A stretch of 64,000 nucleotides of DNA from contig NZ_CP197401.1 of NCBI RefSeq assembly GCF_052162025.1, positions 2,170,001-2,234,000 on the forward strand. The letters run 5' to 3'. The notes under the pieces were generated by a model, which ran no database searches, was not told the origin of the DNA, and saw only the letters and a program-made list of their open reading frames with translations. Position numbers and translations under genes: made by a program. Below are positions 43,770 to 53,768 of the stretch, piece by piece (position 1 is the first letter of the stretch; each line of letters opens with the position of its first letter). This DNA comes from Methylobacter sp015476545. GTDB taxonomy: Bacteria > Pseudomonadota > Gammaproteobacteria > Methylococcales > Methylomonadaceae.

Positions 43770-44957
43770 ATGAGCAAAATAGTCTATGTCTGGGAACTCG
43801 GCGGAGGGTATGGCCATATCGGCGCTTTTCTTTCCGTAGCCAGACAATTTCAGCAGCGCGGGCACGAGGTTGTTTTTGTGCTCAAGAATCTTGAACATGC
43901 CCATACGTTGCTCGGCAAGTACGGGTTTGCCTATCTTCAGGCGCCGATGCGCTGGCCCGGCAATGCCGCTATGCCGCCCGCGTTGAATTATGCCGGGATT
44001 CTGCGCAATGCGGGCTTTCGTGAAGCGGCAGGGCTATTGGCGAGAACGCAGGCCTGGAAAGCGACGATAGCGTGCTTGAGACCGGATCTGCTGCTGTTCG
44101 ATCATGCGCCGACTGCGCTGCTGGCCGCCCGCGAACTGAAGATCCCGCGCGCCTTGTTCGGCACCGGTTTTTATTCGCCGCCAAGGCTCAGCCCAATGCC
44201 CGCTATACGGCCCGGATTGCATGTGTCCGAGAAAGAATTGCTGAACAGCGAGACACAGATCGTGGCGACGATAAATTCGGTTGTGAATCAGCTCGGCGGC
44301 CAGCCTCTGGCTGTTCTGGCGGATTTGTTCGAGGCGGAGGAGGATTTTCTCTGCACGTTGCCGGAACTCGATCATTATCAGGGGCGCAAGCAAGGCGTCT
44401 ATTGGGGACCGGCTTTTTCTTATTCGGAAGGGGATAGGCCCGTGTGGCCTTCCGTGGGCGATAAGCGTATCTTCGCTTATCTGACCAAGGACTATGCCGG
44501 CTTGGAGCCGTTGCTGCAGCAATTGCGATCTTCGTCCTGGTCGGTTTTCGCGCATATACCGGGCACGACCCCGGCATTCATTCAAAAATACAGCGGCGCC
44601 AATCTGCACATTTCAGCGCAACCGGTGGATATGCGGCAAGCGGCGCAGTGTGGGTTAGTCATTTGCCACGCCGGAGCCGGCACTGCGGCGGCCATGCTGT
44701 TGTCCGGCAAACCTTTGCTGATGCTGCCGGTGCATTTGGAACAGTCAATCACGGCAAGAAATATCGCCATGCTCGGCGCCGGCGTATGCATACCGCCGGA
44801 GATGAAAAAGCCGAATTATCGTGCCGCGGCTATGGAGATTTTATCCAATGGCAAATATACCAAAACGGCAGAGAAATTTGCCGATAAATACGCCGCGTTT
44901 GCTCCCGAAGAACAGGCTGTCCGCATCGTCGATCGCTGCGAGGCGCTGATGCGTTGA
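43770..44957 (+). CDS. GT-B glycosyltransferase (UGT/MGT family)
   Basis: Protein of 395 residues with the N-terminal glycine-rich segment WELGGGYGHIGAFL, and a C-terminal nucleotide-sugar site with ISAQPVDMRQAAQCGLVICHAGAGTAAAMLLSGKPLLMLPVHLEQ, the PSPG-like region of family 1 glycosyltransferases. Donor and acceptor cannot be assigned. It stands between the autotransporter and tssJ; a role in modifying either is only a guess. It converges on tssJ with a 16-base gap. Confidence 0.85.
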   Translation: MSKIVYVWELGGGYGHIGAFLSVARQFQQRGHEVVFVLKNLEHAHTLLGKYGFAYLQAPMRWPGNAAMPPALNYAGILRNAGFREAAGLLARTQAWKATIACLRPDLLLFDHAPTALLAARELKIPRALFGTGFYSPPRLSPMPAIRPGLHVSEKELLNSETQIVATINSVVNQLGGQPLAVLADLFEAEEDFLCTLPELDHYQGRKQGVYWGPAFSYSEGDRPVWPSVGDKRIFAYLTKDYAGLEPLLQQLRSSSWSVFAHIPGTTPAFIQKYSGANLHISAQPVDMRQAAQCGLVICHAGAGTAAAMLLSGKPLLMLPVHLEQSITARNIAMLGAGVCIPPEMKKPNYRAAAMEILSNGKYTKTAEKFADKYAAFAPEEQAVRIVDRCEALMR

Positions 44958-44973
44958 AATCAAGGCTTACCCG

Positions 44974-45492
44974 TTAACGGCTAATGCTGACGCTGGTTTT
45001 GCCGAGATTGACGTTGAACGCTTCATTCTGACCCGGCTTCATTTCAACAAAGGCTTTCCATTGCGCCTGGTCGAGATCGCGAAAGGCCGCAAGCACGGCT
45101 ATATAACGGGCGCCCGCTTGCCGTTCGTGTTTATTGCTGATTTTCTGCCCTGGCCTGACTTCCAGCTCTTCGCGGTATTTGATGTCCTTGCCGATCAGAG
45201 CCTGATCGTTCTCATATAAGGCAAAGAAGTCGCTGTTATTGAAAGCTGAAATGCTTTCGAGCTGGTAGATGCGCACCACCAGCGGCGATGCCCTGCCTTC
45301 GATGTCCGGATTCAGATCGCTGCCGGCTGCAAGTTTAAGTTCAACCGTGAAGGGAACCGGCGCAGGGGCTGATGTTGCAGCAGAGGGCGGGGCATCATCC
45401 TGGAATAAACTGCATCCGCTTAAAGCGAGCATACTGCAGATAATCAGGCCGGGCAGCGCATTAGCGCGCATGAAACTGTTGGTGCTAAACAC
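44974..45492 (-). CDS. tssJ: T6SS outer-membrane lipoprotein TssJ
   Basis: Lipoprotein of 172 residues with lipobox ALSGC and the TssJ beta-sandwich pattern (PLVVRIYQLESISAFNNSDFFALYEND). It anchors TssM to the outer membrane. It starts with GTG at 45492 behind GAGG; an internal ATG at 45471 is an alternative. It is the only core gene of the cluster on the minus strand and is divergent from tagH. Confidence 0.92.
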   Translation of the reverse strand: MFSTNSFMRANALPGLIICSMLALSGCSLFQDDAPPSAATSAPAPVPFTVELKLAAGSDLNPDIEGRASPLVVRIYQLESISAFNNSDFFALYENDQALIGKDIKYREELEVRPGQKISNKHERQAGARYIAVLAAFRDLDQAQWKAFVEMKPGQNEAFNVNLGKTSVSISR

Positions 45493-45823
45493 GATTAAAC
45501 CTCAAATCCATAATGAACAGTTCGATTGAAGTCCGCCCTGATTACAAAGTGGATGAATTTGCAATGCTTACGAACGGAAAAATAAAGAGTAAAACGCGCC
45601 CGATTCTAGCGATAAAGCGACAGGCCCGCAAGATTTTGCTGAGTGATATTGATGAGCGCAAGCTGTCTTTTCAATGGCCGATGACGGGCAGCTTCAATCG
45701 GGTCGGTTCGAAAAATTAGAAATATTCACAATTCACGATGTATATTAATACTCAAAAGGAGTTCTTTAATCATTTACGGTTAAAGATTTTATAAAATGGA
45801 AGCAATAATAAAGTAGGGTGGAT
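45493..45823. other. 331-base divergent region between tssJ and tagH
   Basis: It should hold the promoters of tssJ and of the main T6SS operon. An open frame at 45513-45719 (68 codons, no recognisable domain, no Shine-Dalgarno) is probably not a gene. The stretch before tagH is AT-rich. I see no clear sigma54 -24/-12 element. Confidence 0.4.
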
Positions 45824-47458
45824 ATGTCGCTATTGCTAAAAATAATATCACTCAAGGGGCAACCCTTTAATGCCGGCACAGAAGCTGTTTTTGACAGGCA
45901 TGGAGGAACAATCGGCCGTGCCGACGAAAATACCCTGGTCCTGCCTGACCCTGAAAAGTTTGTGTCCAGACGTCATGCCTCCATCTCGTTCGAGAACGGC
46001 CATTATCTGATCAGGGATTCCAGTTTGAGCGGCACCTACATCGACGACCAGGAGCCGCCGCTTAATGACGGTACCCAGACCTTGATCGACGGTATGCGCC
46101 TGAGGATAGGCGAATATGAAATCCTGGTTTCGATTACGCCGGAGCAGCAACCGGACGATTTCGCCTTGGGGCCTGATCTGTTCGCTTCGCCTTTTGAGGC
46201 TGTTCCTGCCGCCAAAAGTCCTGTTTACGCACCTAGTCCTTTTGCATCGGCGGACGACATCTTTAATAGTTCATCTCATGGCGATCCCCATCTGGATGCG
46301 TTTCTTCGCGATACTGATGCCGCGCCTTTTCCGGCCCATGACGCATTGCTGAATCCCGATCATGACAAAGGTCAGCCGGGTTTCGAAGGGCTTATGCAGG
46401 CCAATATTTCCTCGATTCATGACAGCTTCATTCCGCCTGCGCCGGCCGGGGATCCGCAAAGCGGCAATGAAATTCCCGATGACTTTAATTTTGAGGAATT
46501 ATTCAATACCGGGACAGATGCGCAGGCCGATGATCACAGTTGGTTTCAGGGTTTCGAACCGGAGGTTGTACAAGATTTGCCGCCGGTAACGGCAGAAGCA
46601 GAACCGGCGCCCGAGCAGGCAAACAGCAAATTACTGGAGCCGGACACGCCTGTATCCATCGACTCGGTACCGGTTGCGGCGGATTTCGGCTTTCAGGGAT
46701 TTGAACCGGTTGAACAGGAATTGCTGCTGGAAACTGAACTGATGCCCGATGATGGTGCGGTCGGTAAAGAGCCGGAACTGGAAATGCCGACGTTGAATGA
46801 TGCGGTTCCGGTTGCCGTGACTCCGATACCGGAGGCGCCGGCCGCTCCGGTACAGGCTCAGCCCATTAATCAAACCGTGGCTTCGAATGCGCTGTTTAAC
46901 GCATTTTTACAGGGCGCCGGGCTCGAAGACAAGGCGCTGCAAGCGCAAGCCGCGCCGGAAACCATGCACAGGATCGGCTTGATGTTCAGAAAGCTGGTCG
47001 AAGGCACCGTGGCGGTATTGAGAAGCCGTGCAGAGTTTAAGAGCCAGTTCCGCGTCAGTATGACGACCATTAAAACAACGAATAACAATCCGCTAAAATT
47101 TGCCGTGACGACCGAGGATGCGCTGACGCATCTGGTCAAAAACGGGCAGGGCGGTTTCAAGGAGCCGGTCGAGGCGATTGATGAAGGCTTCAACGATATC
47201 ATGAGTCATCAGATGGCCATGCAGGCCGGCATTCAAGCATCGCTGGCGCAAATTTTAAGGCAGTTCGATCCGAAGCTGATTGAAAAACAGTATGAGGAAG
47301 GGCTGGTTCTGCAGAAAAAATCAAAATGCTGGGACAAATACAGCGCTCTCTATCCGCGCGTGGTCGAGCAGGCGATGGAGGATTTTTTCGGAGATGCTTT
47401 TGCCGAAGCCTATGAAAAACAAATGAAGCAGTTGAGCAATCTACGGACAGACAAATAA
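45824..47458 (+). CDS. tagH: T6SS FHA-domain protein TagH
   Basis: Protein of about 544 residues. The N-terminal FHA domain (about 25-105) has GGTIGRADENTLVLPD, FVSRRHASI and SLSGTYIDD, including the Arg, Ser and His that hold phosphothreonine. A long acidic, low-complexity linker follows, then the conserved TagH C-terminal domain (from about 375: RIGLMFRKLVEGTVAVLRSRAEFK). I chose the ATG at 45824, which has AGGG 5 bases upstream, over the GTG at 45818. It is the counterpart of P. aeruginosa Fha1, which recruits the kinase signal to the baseplate and membrane complex. Confidence 0.93.
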   Translation: MSLLLKIISLKGQPFNAGTEAVFDRHGGTIGRADENTLVLPDPEKFVSRRHASISFENGHYLIRDSSLSGTYIDDQEPPLNDGTQTLIDGMRLRIGEYEILVSITPEQQPDDFALGPDLFASPFEAVPAAKSPVYAPSPFASADDIFNSSSHGDPHLDAFLRDTDAAPFPAHDALLNPDHDKGQPGFEGLMQANISSIHDSFIPPAPAGDPQSGNEIPDDFNFEELFNTGTDAQADDHSWFQGFEPEVVQDLPPVTAEAEPAPEQANSKLLEPDTPVSIDSVPVAADFGFQGFEPVEQELLLETELMPDDGAVGKEPELEMPTLNDAVPVAVTPIPEAPAAPVQAQPINQTVASNALFNAFLQGAGLEDKALQAQAAPETMHRIGLMFRKLVEGTVAVLRSRAEFKSQFRVSMTTIKTTNNNPLKFAVTTEDALTHLVKNGQGGFKEPVEAIDEGFNDIMSHQMAMQAGIQASLAQILRQFDPKLIEKQYEEGLVLQKKSKCWDKYSALYPRVVEQAMEDFFGDAFAEAYEKQMKQLSNLRTDK

Positions 47459-47529
47459 AATAACAATATTCCAAATTCAGGCTTTTTGGGTATGATATTT
47501 GCAGTTCAGTGCGGGGGGCACGATAAATA

Positions 47530-48867
47530 ATGTCAGAAAACAACAGGGTAATCTGGTCGCAGGGGATGTTCCTGCGTCCGCAACATTTTCAGCAGCATGA
47601 CCGCTACATCGAAGCTTTGGTGCGGGGGCGGTGCGGTACAGGCCGGGTTTATGACTGGGGCGTGGCAAGGCTGAAGATTGACCAGCGGCAATTGGCGATG
47701 GGCAAGTTTGCACTGGCTGAATGCAGCGGTATTTTTCCTGACGGTACGCCTTTTAACCTGCCCGCCGACGATGAGCTGCCTCAGCCTATCGATATTCCGT
47801 CCGACGTGCAAAACAGCATTATCTATCTCTCCCTGCCGGCGCGCCTTGAAGGCTCCATTGAAGTCGACAGCGCCGAAAAGCCCAGTAATATGGCGCGTTA
47901 TCATGCCGTTGAAGCGGATGTCAGGGATCACAATACCAACAGCAACGAAGTCTCGGCGTTGATGATAGGCCGGCTGCATACCAGCCTGATGCTGGAAAGA
48001 CAGGAGCGCGCCGGGCACATCTGCATCGGTGTGGCTCGGGTCATCGAATCCCGCGCCGACAAAAATGTGATTCTTGACGAAGAGTTTATCCCTCCCAGTC
48101 TCGATTGCCTTGCAAATCCCAAGATCAGCGGGTTTATCAAGGAAATCTGCGGTTTATTGCACACCCGGGGAGAAGCATTAGCCGGACGGGCATCGGAAGC
48201 GGGGCGCGGAGGCGTTTCGGAAATATCTGATTTTTTACTGTTGCAGGTCGTCAACCGGCTGGAGCCGCTTTTCGAGCATCTGCAGAACCTACCTGGCATG
48301 CATCCCGAGGATTTCTACCGTATCGCGCTGCAGGTGGCCGGCGAACTGTCGACTTTCTCCAAAACCCAGAAGCGCCCGGTCAGTTTTCCCGTCTACAAAC
48401 ATGACAATCTGCAGCTGACTTTCAGTTACGTGATCGATGAAATCCGCGACTGCCTGAGCCTGGTGCTGGAGCAGAACGCCATACCGATTCCGCTGACGCC
48501 GCCCAAATACGGTACGCGTGCGGCCAAAATCCCCGATTACAATTTGCTGAAAGATGCCTTCTTCGTGTTGGCTGTGAATGCGCAGGTGCCGGTTGACATG
48601 CTGCGCAGCCAGTTCCCGACCCAGGTCAAAATCGGTCCGGTAGAACAGATTCAACAACTGGTCAGGTCGGCGCTGCCCGGTATCGCGGTGCATCCGCTGC
48701 CGGTTGCGCCCAGGCAGATTCCCTATCATGCGGGGTTCTCGTATTTCGAGCTGAGCAAGCAGGGTGATTTTTGGCAGCAAATGCACAAGTCCGGCGGCTT
48801 CGCCATTCATATCGCAGGCGAATTTCCGGGTCTTGAACTAGAATTTTGGGCAATTAAAAACGGGTAA
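47530..48867 (+). CDS. tssK: T6SS baseplate protein TssK
   Basis: Protein of 445 residues beginning NRVIWSQGMFLRPQHFQQHDRYIE, the TssK/ImpJ signature. The C-terminal domain (VHPLPVAPRQIPYHAGFSYFEL) binds TssL and TssM. It links the baseplate to the membrane complex. It is 71 bases downstream of tagH and 6 upstream of tssL. Confidence 0.96.
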   Translation: MSENNRVIWSQGMFLRPQHFQQHDRYIEALVRGRCGTGRVYDWGVARLKIDQRQLAMGKFALAECSGIFPDGTPFNLPADDELPQPIDIPSDVQNSIIYLSLPARLEGSIEVDSAEKPSNMARYHAVEADVRDHNTNSNEVSALMIGRLHTSLMLERQERAGHICIGVARVIESRADKNVILDEEFIPPSLDCLANPKISGFIKEICGLLHTRGEALAGRASEAGRGGVSEISDFLLLQVVNRLEPLFEHLQNLPGMHPEDFYRIALQVAGELSTFSKTQKRPVSFPVYKHDNLQLTFSYVIDEIRDCLSLVLEQNAIPIPLTPPKYGTRAAKIPDYNLLKDAFFVLAVNAQVPVDMLRSQFPTQVKIGPVEQIQQLVRSALPGIAVHPLPVAPRQIPYHAGFSYFELSKQGDFWQQMHKSGGFAIHIAGEFPGLELEFWAIKNG

Positions 48868-48873
48868 CACAGC

Positions 48874-50199
48874 GTGAATCAAGGCGATCCTTTCGGCAAT
48901 TATCTGGATGACGACAAAACTGTTTTGAAGCCCTCGCCGGGTCTGCGAAAAAAACCGTCTTCGGAATCCTTGCAACAGCCTGCGGCGCCGGTTTTTGCGC
49001 CAGCCGCCGAAGTTTTACCGCAGCAGATCAATCTGCAGTCCGGCGATAATCCGCTGGCCGGCAGCGCCATGGCGCTATTGTCGCTGGTGGTGCAGCTGCG
49101 CAACTCCGTATCTCATGCCGACGTGCCAGGACTCAGGAACAAGCTGATCAGCGAGGTCAAAACCTTCGAGGCCAAGTCCTTGCAGGCAGGCTGCCCGCCC
49201 GAGCACGTGCAGGCTGCGCGTTACGCGCTGTGCTCGTTGCTCGATGAAGCGATACTCAACACGCCATGGGGCTGCAATAGTATCTGGACCACGCAAAACC
49301 TGCTGGTTACCTTCCACAAGGAAGCCTGGGGCGGCGAGAAGTTTTTCCAGATCCTGCAGAACCTGGTTGCGCAGCCGGGAACCTATCTTTATCTGCTGGA
49401 ACTTTTCTATTTCTGCTTGAGCTTGGGGTTTGAAGGCAAGTACCGTGTCCAGGAACACGGCCTGACGCGGCTCGAAGAGGTGCGCGAGAATCTGTATCTG
49501 GTCATTCGCAGGCAAAGAGGCGACTTCGACAAAGAACTGTCGCCGCACTGGCGCGGCATTACCGACAAGCGTAATGCGCTGGCCAAATATGTGCCCTTGT
49601 GGGTTGTGGCTTCGGTGGCGGGTTTCGCGCTGATGCTGGTATTTTTGGGTTTTCTGTATGCCGTGAATCAGGCATCCAATCCGTTGCTGAGCCAGTTGTA
49701 CAAAATCAAGGATGATCTCGATGTTAAACCTACCTTGGCCGTTAACAAACCCGCGCCTGCAGCGCCGGTCAGAAACATACTCGACGATCTCAGAGCGTTT
49801 CTGGCGCCTGAAATCCAGCAGCATAAAGTCACTGTGGATCAGGTTAACGGCAAGACCGTGATCAGAATCATGGCCAAGAGCTTTTTCGCTTCCGGCAGCG
49901 ACCAGATCCAGGCCGAATATTATCCGCTGCTGGAAAAAATAGCCCAGGCGCTGACGACCATCACCGATCCCATCAGCGTGGTCGGACATACCGACAATGT
50001 ACCTATTTTCACGGCGCGCTTTCCTTCTAACTGGGATTTATCCAGTGCAAGGGCAAAAACAGTGGCGGCGTTTTTAAGCGGCCACGGTCAGTTCAGCCAC
50101 CCCATTGCATCGGAAGGACGCGCGGATACGCAAAGTCTGGCGCCTAACGATAGTCCCGAACACCGGGCCATGAATCGGCGTATAGAAATCAATTTTTAA
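48874..50199 (+). CDS. tssL: T6SS inner-membrane protein TssL with OmpA-type peptidoglycan-binding domain
   Basis: Protein of 441 residues. The N-terminal DotU domain (about 65-225, ARYALCSLLDEAILNTPWG) is followed by one membrane helix (about 245-268) and a C-terminal OmpA-like domain (VVGHTDNVPIFTARFPSNWDLSSARA), which binds peptidoglycan. This is the 'extended' TssL, so no separate TagL is needed. The start is a GTG. Confidence 0.95.
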   Translation: MNQGDPFGNYLDDDKTVLKPSPGLRKKPSSESLQQPAAPVFAPAAEVLPQQINLQSGDNPLAGSAMALLSLVVQLRNSVSHADVPGLRNKLISEVKTFEAKSLQAGCPPEHVQAARYALCSLLDEAILNTPWGCNSIWTTQNLLVTFHKEAWGGEKFFQILQNLVAQPGTYLYLLELFYFCLSLGFEGKYRVQEHGLTRLEEVRENLYLVIRRQRGDFDKELSPHWRGITDKRNALAKYVPLWVVASVAGFALMLVFLGFLYAVNQASNPLLSQLYKIKDDLDVKPTLAVNKPAPAAPVRNILDDLRAFLAPEIQQHKVTVDQVNGKTVIRIMAKSFFASGSDQIQAEYYPLLEKIAQALTTITDPISVVGHTDNVPIFTARFPSNWDLSSARAKTVAAFLSGHGQFSHPIASEGRADTQSLAPNDSPEHRAMNRRIEINF

Positions 50200-50216
50200 G
50201 AATTTTAAGGTTAATC

Positions 50217-53200
50217 GTGAAAAAAATTATCGATTTCTTCAAGAGAAAATGGGTGATACAGCTCATTGGTATCATCGCGCTGAGCCTGGTGTTATGGTTT
50301 TTCGGTCCGCTGATTGCGATAGGCGGCAATGTACCGCTCGAAACCGAGGTTTCACGCCTGATCGCCATACTGATCCTTGTCGTGCTGTGGGGCGCCAATA
50401 ACCTGTTCACTCAGGTCAGAGCCAGCCGCGCCAATGCGCAGATGGTCAACGAACTGGTGGACAGCAGGATAGCCGCTCCGTTACAGGTCAATCATGAGTC
50501 GGACGAAGAGATCGGCATGCTCGGGCAAAACTTCGATGCGGCCTTGCAAACATTGAAACAGATGAAAAGCAAGTCGTCGCACGGCAGACAATATCTGTAC
50601 GAGCTGCCCTGGTACATTATTATAGGACCGCCGGGTTCCGGCAAAACGACGGCTTTGATCAATTCCGGCCTGGAATTTCCATTGTCTGACCGTTTCGGCA
50701 AAAGCGCCATCCAAGGCGTCGGCGGCACGCGCAATTGCGACTGGTGGTTCACCGACCAGGCGGTGCTGCTCGATACGGCGGGCCGCTACACGACCCAGGA
50801 CAGCCATGAAGCCGTCGATAAGGCGGCCTGGTTCGGGTTCCTGGACCTGTTGAAAAAATACAGGCCGCGCCGGCCCGTCAACGGCGTTCTGGTTGCCATG
50901 AGCCTGTCCGACCTGCTTCGGCAGACGGAAGAAGAGCGCATGCTGCACGCGCTCGCCATACGGCAGCGGATTCAGGAATTGAATGAGCAACTCGGCATCC
51001 GCATCCCGATTTATATGTTGTTCACCAAAACGGATCTGATTGCGGGTTTTACGGACTTTTTCGCCGATTTCGGCCAGGATGAGCGCGCCCAGATATGGGG
51101 CGTAACGTTTCCTGAAGAAAATGAAGAACATCCGGCCGATGTCATCGCCCGAGTCGGGCAGGACTTCGAGGATTTGCTGACGCGCCTGAACAGCCGCATG
51201 CAAAAGCGCCTGCAGGAGGAGAGAGATCTTCAGCGCCGCAATCTGATTTTCGGCTTTCCGCAACGCATGTCGTTACTGAAAGAGCCCATGCTCAGTTTCC
51301 TGCAGCAGTGCTTCGGCATCAACCGCTACCAGGCGCCCTCGCTGCTGCGCGGCGTTTATTTCACCAGCGGCACGCAGGAAGGCACGCCGATCGATCGGTT
51401 AATGGGCATACTGGCGACTACATTCAAGCTCGACCGCTTTTCGGCGCCGGTGTTCAGCGGCAAGGGCAAAAGCTATTTTCTGACGCGCCTTCTTAAAGAA
51501 GTCATCTTCGGCGAGGCCGAAATCGCCGGTTTGAACCAGCGCGTGGAGCAACGCCGTTCGCTGATGCAAAAATTGTCTTACGGGGCGGCCATTGCGCTGA
51601 CTATCGGCATGGCGGCTTTATGGTCGACCAGTTTTACACGCAATAAACTGGCTATTGCCGACGTGCAGGCGAAAAACGATCTCTACGAAAAAACGCTTGC
51701 CGACACACCTGAGTGGAAAAGCGATTTCGCCGCCTTATTGAAACAAATGGATGCGCTTTATGCCGTGCACGCCGTTTATGCCGACGACGCGCCGTGGTCC
51801 ATGCAGTTCGGGCTTTACCAGGGCGACAAGCTCAGGCCGCTGGTCGACAGCGCTTATGGCAAGCAACTGTCGAACCGTTTCCTGCCGCTCATCAAGGCCA
51901 GGCTGGAACAGCGCCTGGTCAGCGAGGAAGCCAAAAACCCGGAGATTTTGTATGAACTGCTGCGCGTTTATTTGATGCTCGGCAACCCGGAGAAAATGGA
52001 TGCCAGGATTTTTCGGCCCTGGATCGCACTGGACTGGGAAAACAATTACCCTCAGACTGTGCAGCAAGGCTTGCTGGTGCATCTGGACAATCTGCTGAAA
52101 TTGCCGATGGAGGCCCAGCCTCTGGATGATCAGTTGGTTGCAGGCACCCGGCAGATATTGACGCAAATACCGGTCGCGCAGCAGGTTTACATGCGCATCA
52201 AGCGTGAGGCATTGCAGCGGCATGATTATGACTTCAAGCTGATCGATGCTCTGGGTTTAAGCGGAAACCGCGTTTTTTCGACCGCCAGCGGCACACTGGA
52301 AGAACAGTTGATTCCCGGCTTTTTTACCTATGACGGTTTCTATCAGATTTTTCTGAAAGAAAGCAAGGATCTGGCCAAGCAGGCGGTTGAGCAGCAGTGG
52401 GTGCTCGGCGAGGACAACATGGCCGGGGTACAGGATTCTGCGGATCTGGAAGCCAAGCTGCGCAATTATTATTTCATCGATTTCATCAAGCGTTGGGACG
52501 ATTTGCTGAATAATTTGAACATCAGGGCGACGGCCAATATACAGCAATCCATAGAAGTGCTGGAGATAGTCTCCGGCGGCGATTCGCCTTTGCGTAAACT
52601 GCTGCAGGCGCTGGATCAACAGACATCGCTGACCCGCGCCCCGGCCGACGCCGGTGGCCTGGATAAGCTGAAACAGGGCGCTGAAGCCGCAACAGGCGGC
52701 GATGCGCGCATGCAAAAGCTGCTGAATGCCGCCAAAGTGGCCGGCGTGACTGGCGAATCCTCGGCCGGTTCGGGTCAGGAAGTCGAGCGCCATTTTGAAA
52801 GGCTGACCGCCCAGATCAGGAATATCGGCGGTGCCGTGGCGATCGATCAGGTGATTGCCGACCTGGGGCAGCTTTACGGCTATATGGCTGATCTGGGCAG
52901 CACATCCGATGCTTCCGCCGCTGTCAACTTGGCCTTGCAGCGCAGTTCCGGAGGCGGCAATGACATCATTGCGCAGATTAATCTGCATTCGGCACGGCTG
53001 CCGGACCCTTTGCAAGGCTGGGTCAGGACCTTGGCTTCGGGAAACTGGGGCATTATTCTGGGCGGCGCTAAGGCCCAGCTGAACCGCAGCCTGCAAAGCG
53101 AAGTGGCCACGGTTTGCAAAAGCGCGCTGGAAGGGCGCTATCCGCTGTCAAAAGCCAGCCGCACCGATATTACGCTGCAGGATTTCGGCAAGTTCTTTGC

Positions 53201-53768
53201 GCCTAACGGCGTTCTCGACCAGTTTTTCAATACCCATCTGAAACCGTTTGTCGACACCAGCGGCATGCAATGGAGGCTGATTGCCCAGGACAACAAGTCG
53301 ATCGGCATATCGTCGGGCGTTCTGAGCCAGTTCCAGAATGCGGCAAAAATACGCGACGTATTTTTCCAGAGCGGCGGACAGTTGCCGGCTATCACGTTTG
53401 AGCTCAAGCCGCTGCAACTCGATTCGAATGCATCGCGCTTCTGGATCGATATGGGCGGCCAGCAGACCGATTATCGCCACGGTCCGGCGCGGGCGACGCA
53501 GTTCCAATGGCCGGGTACGGGCGGAGGCTTGGTCCGGTACGGTTTCGAAAAGCCGGACGGCAAGCTGGTCAGTCGCTCGGAAGAGGGCGCATGGGCGCTG
53601 TTCAGGGTACTTGATAAGGCTGATATACAGAAATCGACGCAGGACAGTTATATCGTGACCTTCGCTATTGAAGGACTGACGGCAAAATACGAGTTGAGAG
53701 CCAACAGCGTATTCAATCCGTTTGCATTTGATGCCTTAAAGAGCTTTCGCTGCATCGCCGGAATATGA
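50217..53768 (+). CDS. tssM: T6SS inner-membrane protein TssM (IcmF)
   Basis: Protein of 1183 residues with two N-terminal membrane helices, a cytoplasmic NTPase domain with Walker A GPPGSGKTTALINSG (about 138) and D-TAGRYTTQD, a third helix near residue 450, and a large periplasmic part ending in the TssJ-binding region. The length is normal. It forms the envelope-spanning channel with TssJ and TssL. The start is a GTG. The end overlaps the tagF-pppA fusion by 4 bases. Confidence 0.96.
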   Translation: MKKIIDFFKRKWVIQLIGIIALSLVLWFFGPLIAIGGNVPLETEVSRLIAILILVVLWGANNLFTQVRASRANAQMVNELVDSRIAAPLQVNHESDEEIGMLGQNFDAALQTLKQMKSKSSHGRQYLYELPWYIIIGPPGSGKTTALINSGLEFPLSDRFGKSAIQGVGGTRNCDWWFTDQAVLLDTAGRYTTQDSHEAVDKAAWFGFLDLLKKYRPRRPVNGVLVAMSLSDLLRQTEEERMLHALAIRQRIQELNEQLGIRIPIYMLFTKTDLIAGFTDFFADFGQDERAQIWGVTFPEENEEHPADVIARVGQDFEDLLTRLNSRMQKRLQEERDLQRRNLIFGFPQRMSLLKEPMLSFLQQCFGINRYQAPSLLRGVYFTSGTQEGTPIDRLMGILATTFKLDRFSAPVFSGKGKSYFLTRLLKEVIFGEAEIAGLNQRVEQRRSLMQKLSYGAAIALTIGMAALWSTSFTRNKLAIADVQAKNDLYEKTLADTPEWKSDFAALLKQMDALYAVHAVYADDAPWSMQFGLYQGDKLRPLVDSAYGKQLSNRFLPLIKARLEQRLVSEEAKNPEILYELLRVYLMLGNPEKMDARIFRPWIALDWENNYPQTVQQGLLVHLDNLLKLPMEAQPLDDQLVAGTRQILTQIPVAQQVYMRIKREALQRHDYDFKLIDALGLSGNRVFSTASGTLEEQLIPGFFTYDGFYQIFLKESKDLAKQAVEQQWVLGEDNMAGVQDSADLEAKLRNYYFIDFIKRWDDLLNNLNIRATANIQQSIEVLEIVSGGDSPLRKLLQALDQQTSLTRAPADAGGLDKLKQGAEAATGGDARMQKLLNAAKVAGVTGESSAGSGQEVERHFERLTAQIRNIGGAVAIDQVIADLGQLYGYMADLGSTSDASAAVNLALQRSSGGGNDIIAQINLHSARLPDPLQGWVRTLASGNWGIILGGAKAQLNRSLQSEVATVCKSALEGRYPLSKASRTDITLQDFGKFFAPNGVLDQFFNTHLKPFVDTSGMQWRLIAQDNKSIGISSGVLSQFQNAAKIRDVFFQSGGQLPAITFELKPLQLDSNASRFWIDMGGQQTDYRHGPARATQFQWPGTGGGLVRYGFEKPDGKLVSRSEEGAWALFRVLDKADIQKSTQDSYIVTFAIEGLTAKYELRANSVFNPFAFDALKSFRCIAGI

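Noticed and set aside
45513..45719. 68-codon ORF between tssJ and tagH
   Set aside because: No Shine-Dalgarno, no recognisable domain, and it lies in the divergent promoter region.
49075..49989. 304-codon minus-strand frame inside tssL
   Set aside because: Shadow of tssL, which has clear DotU and OmpA motifs.
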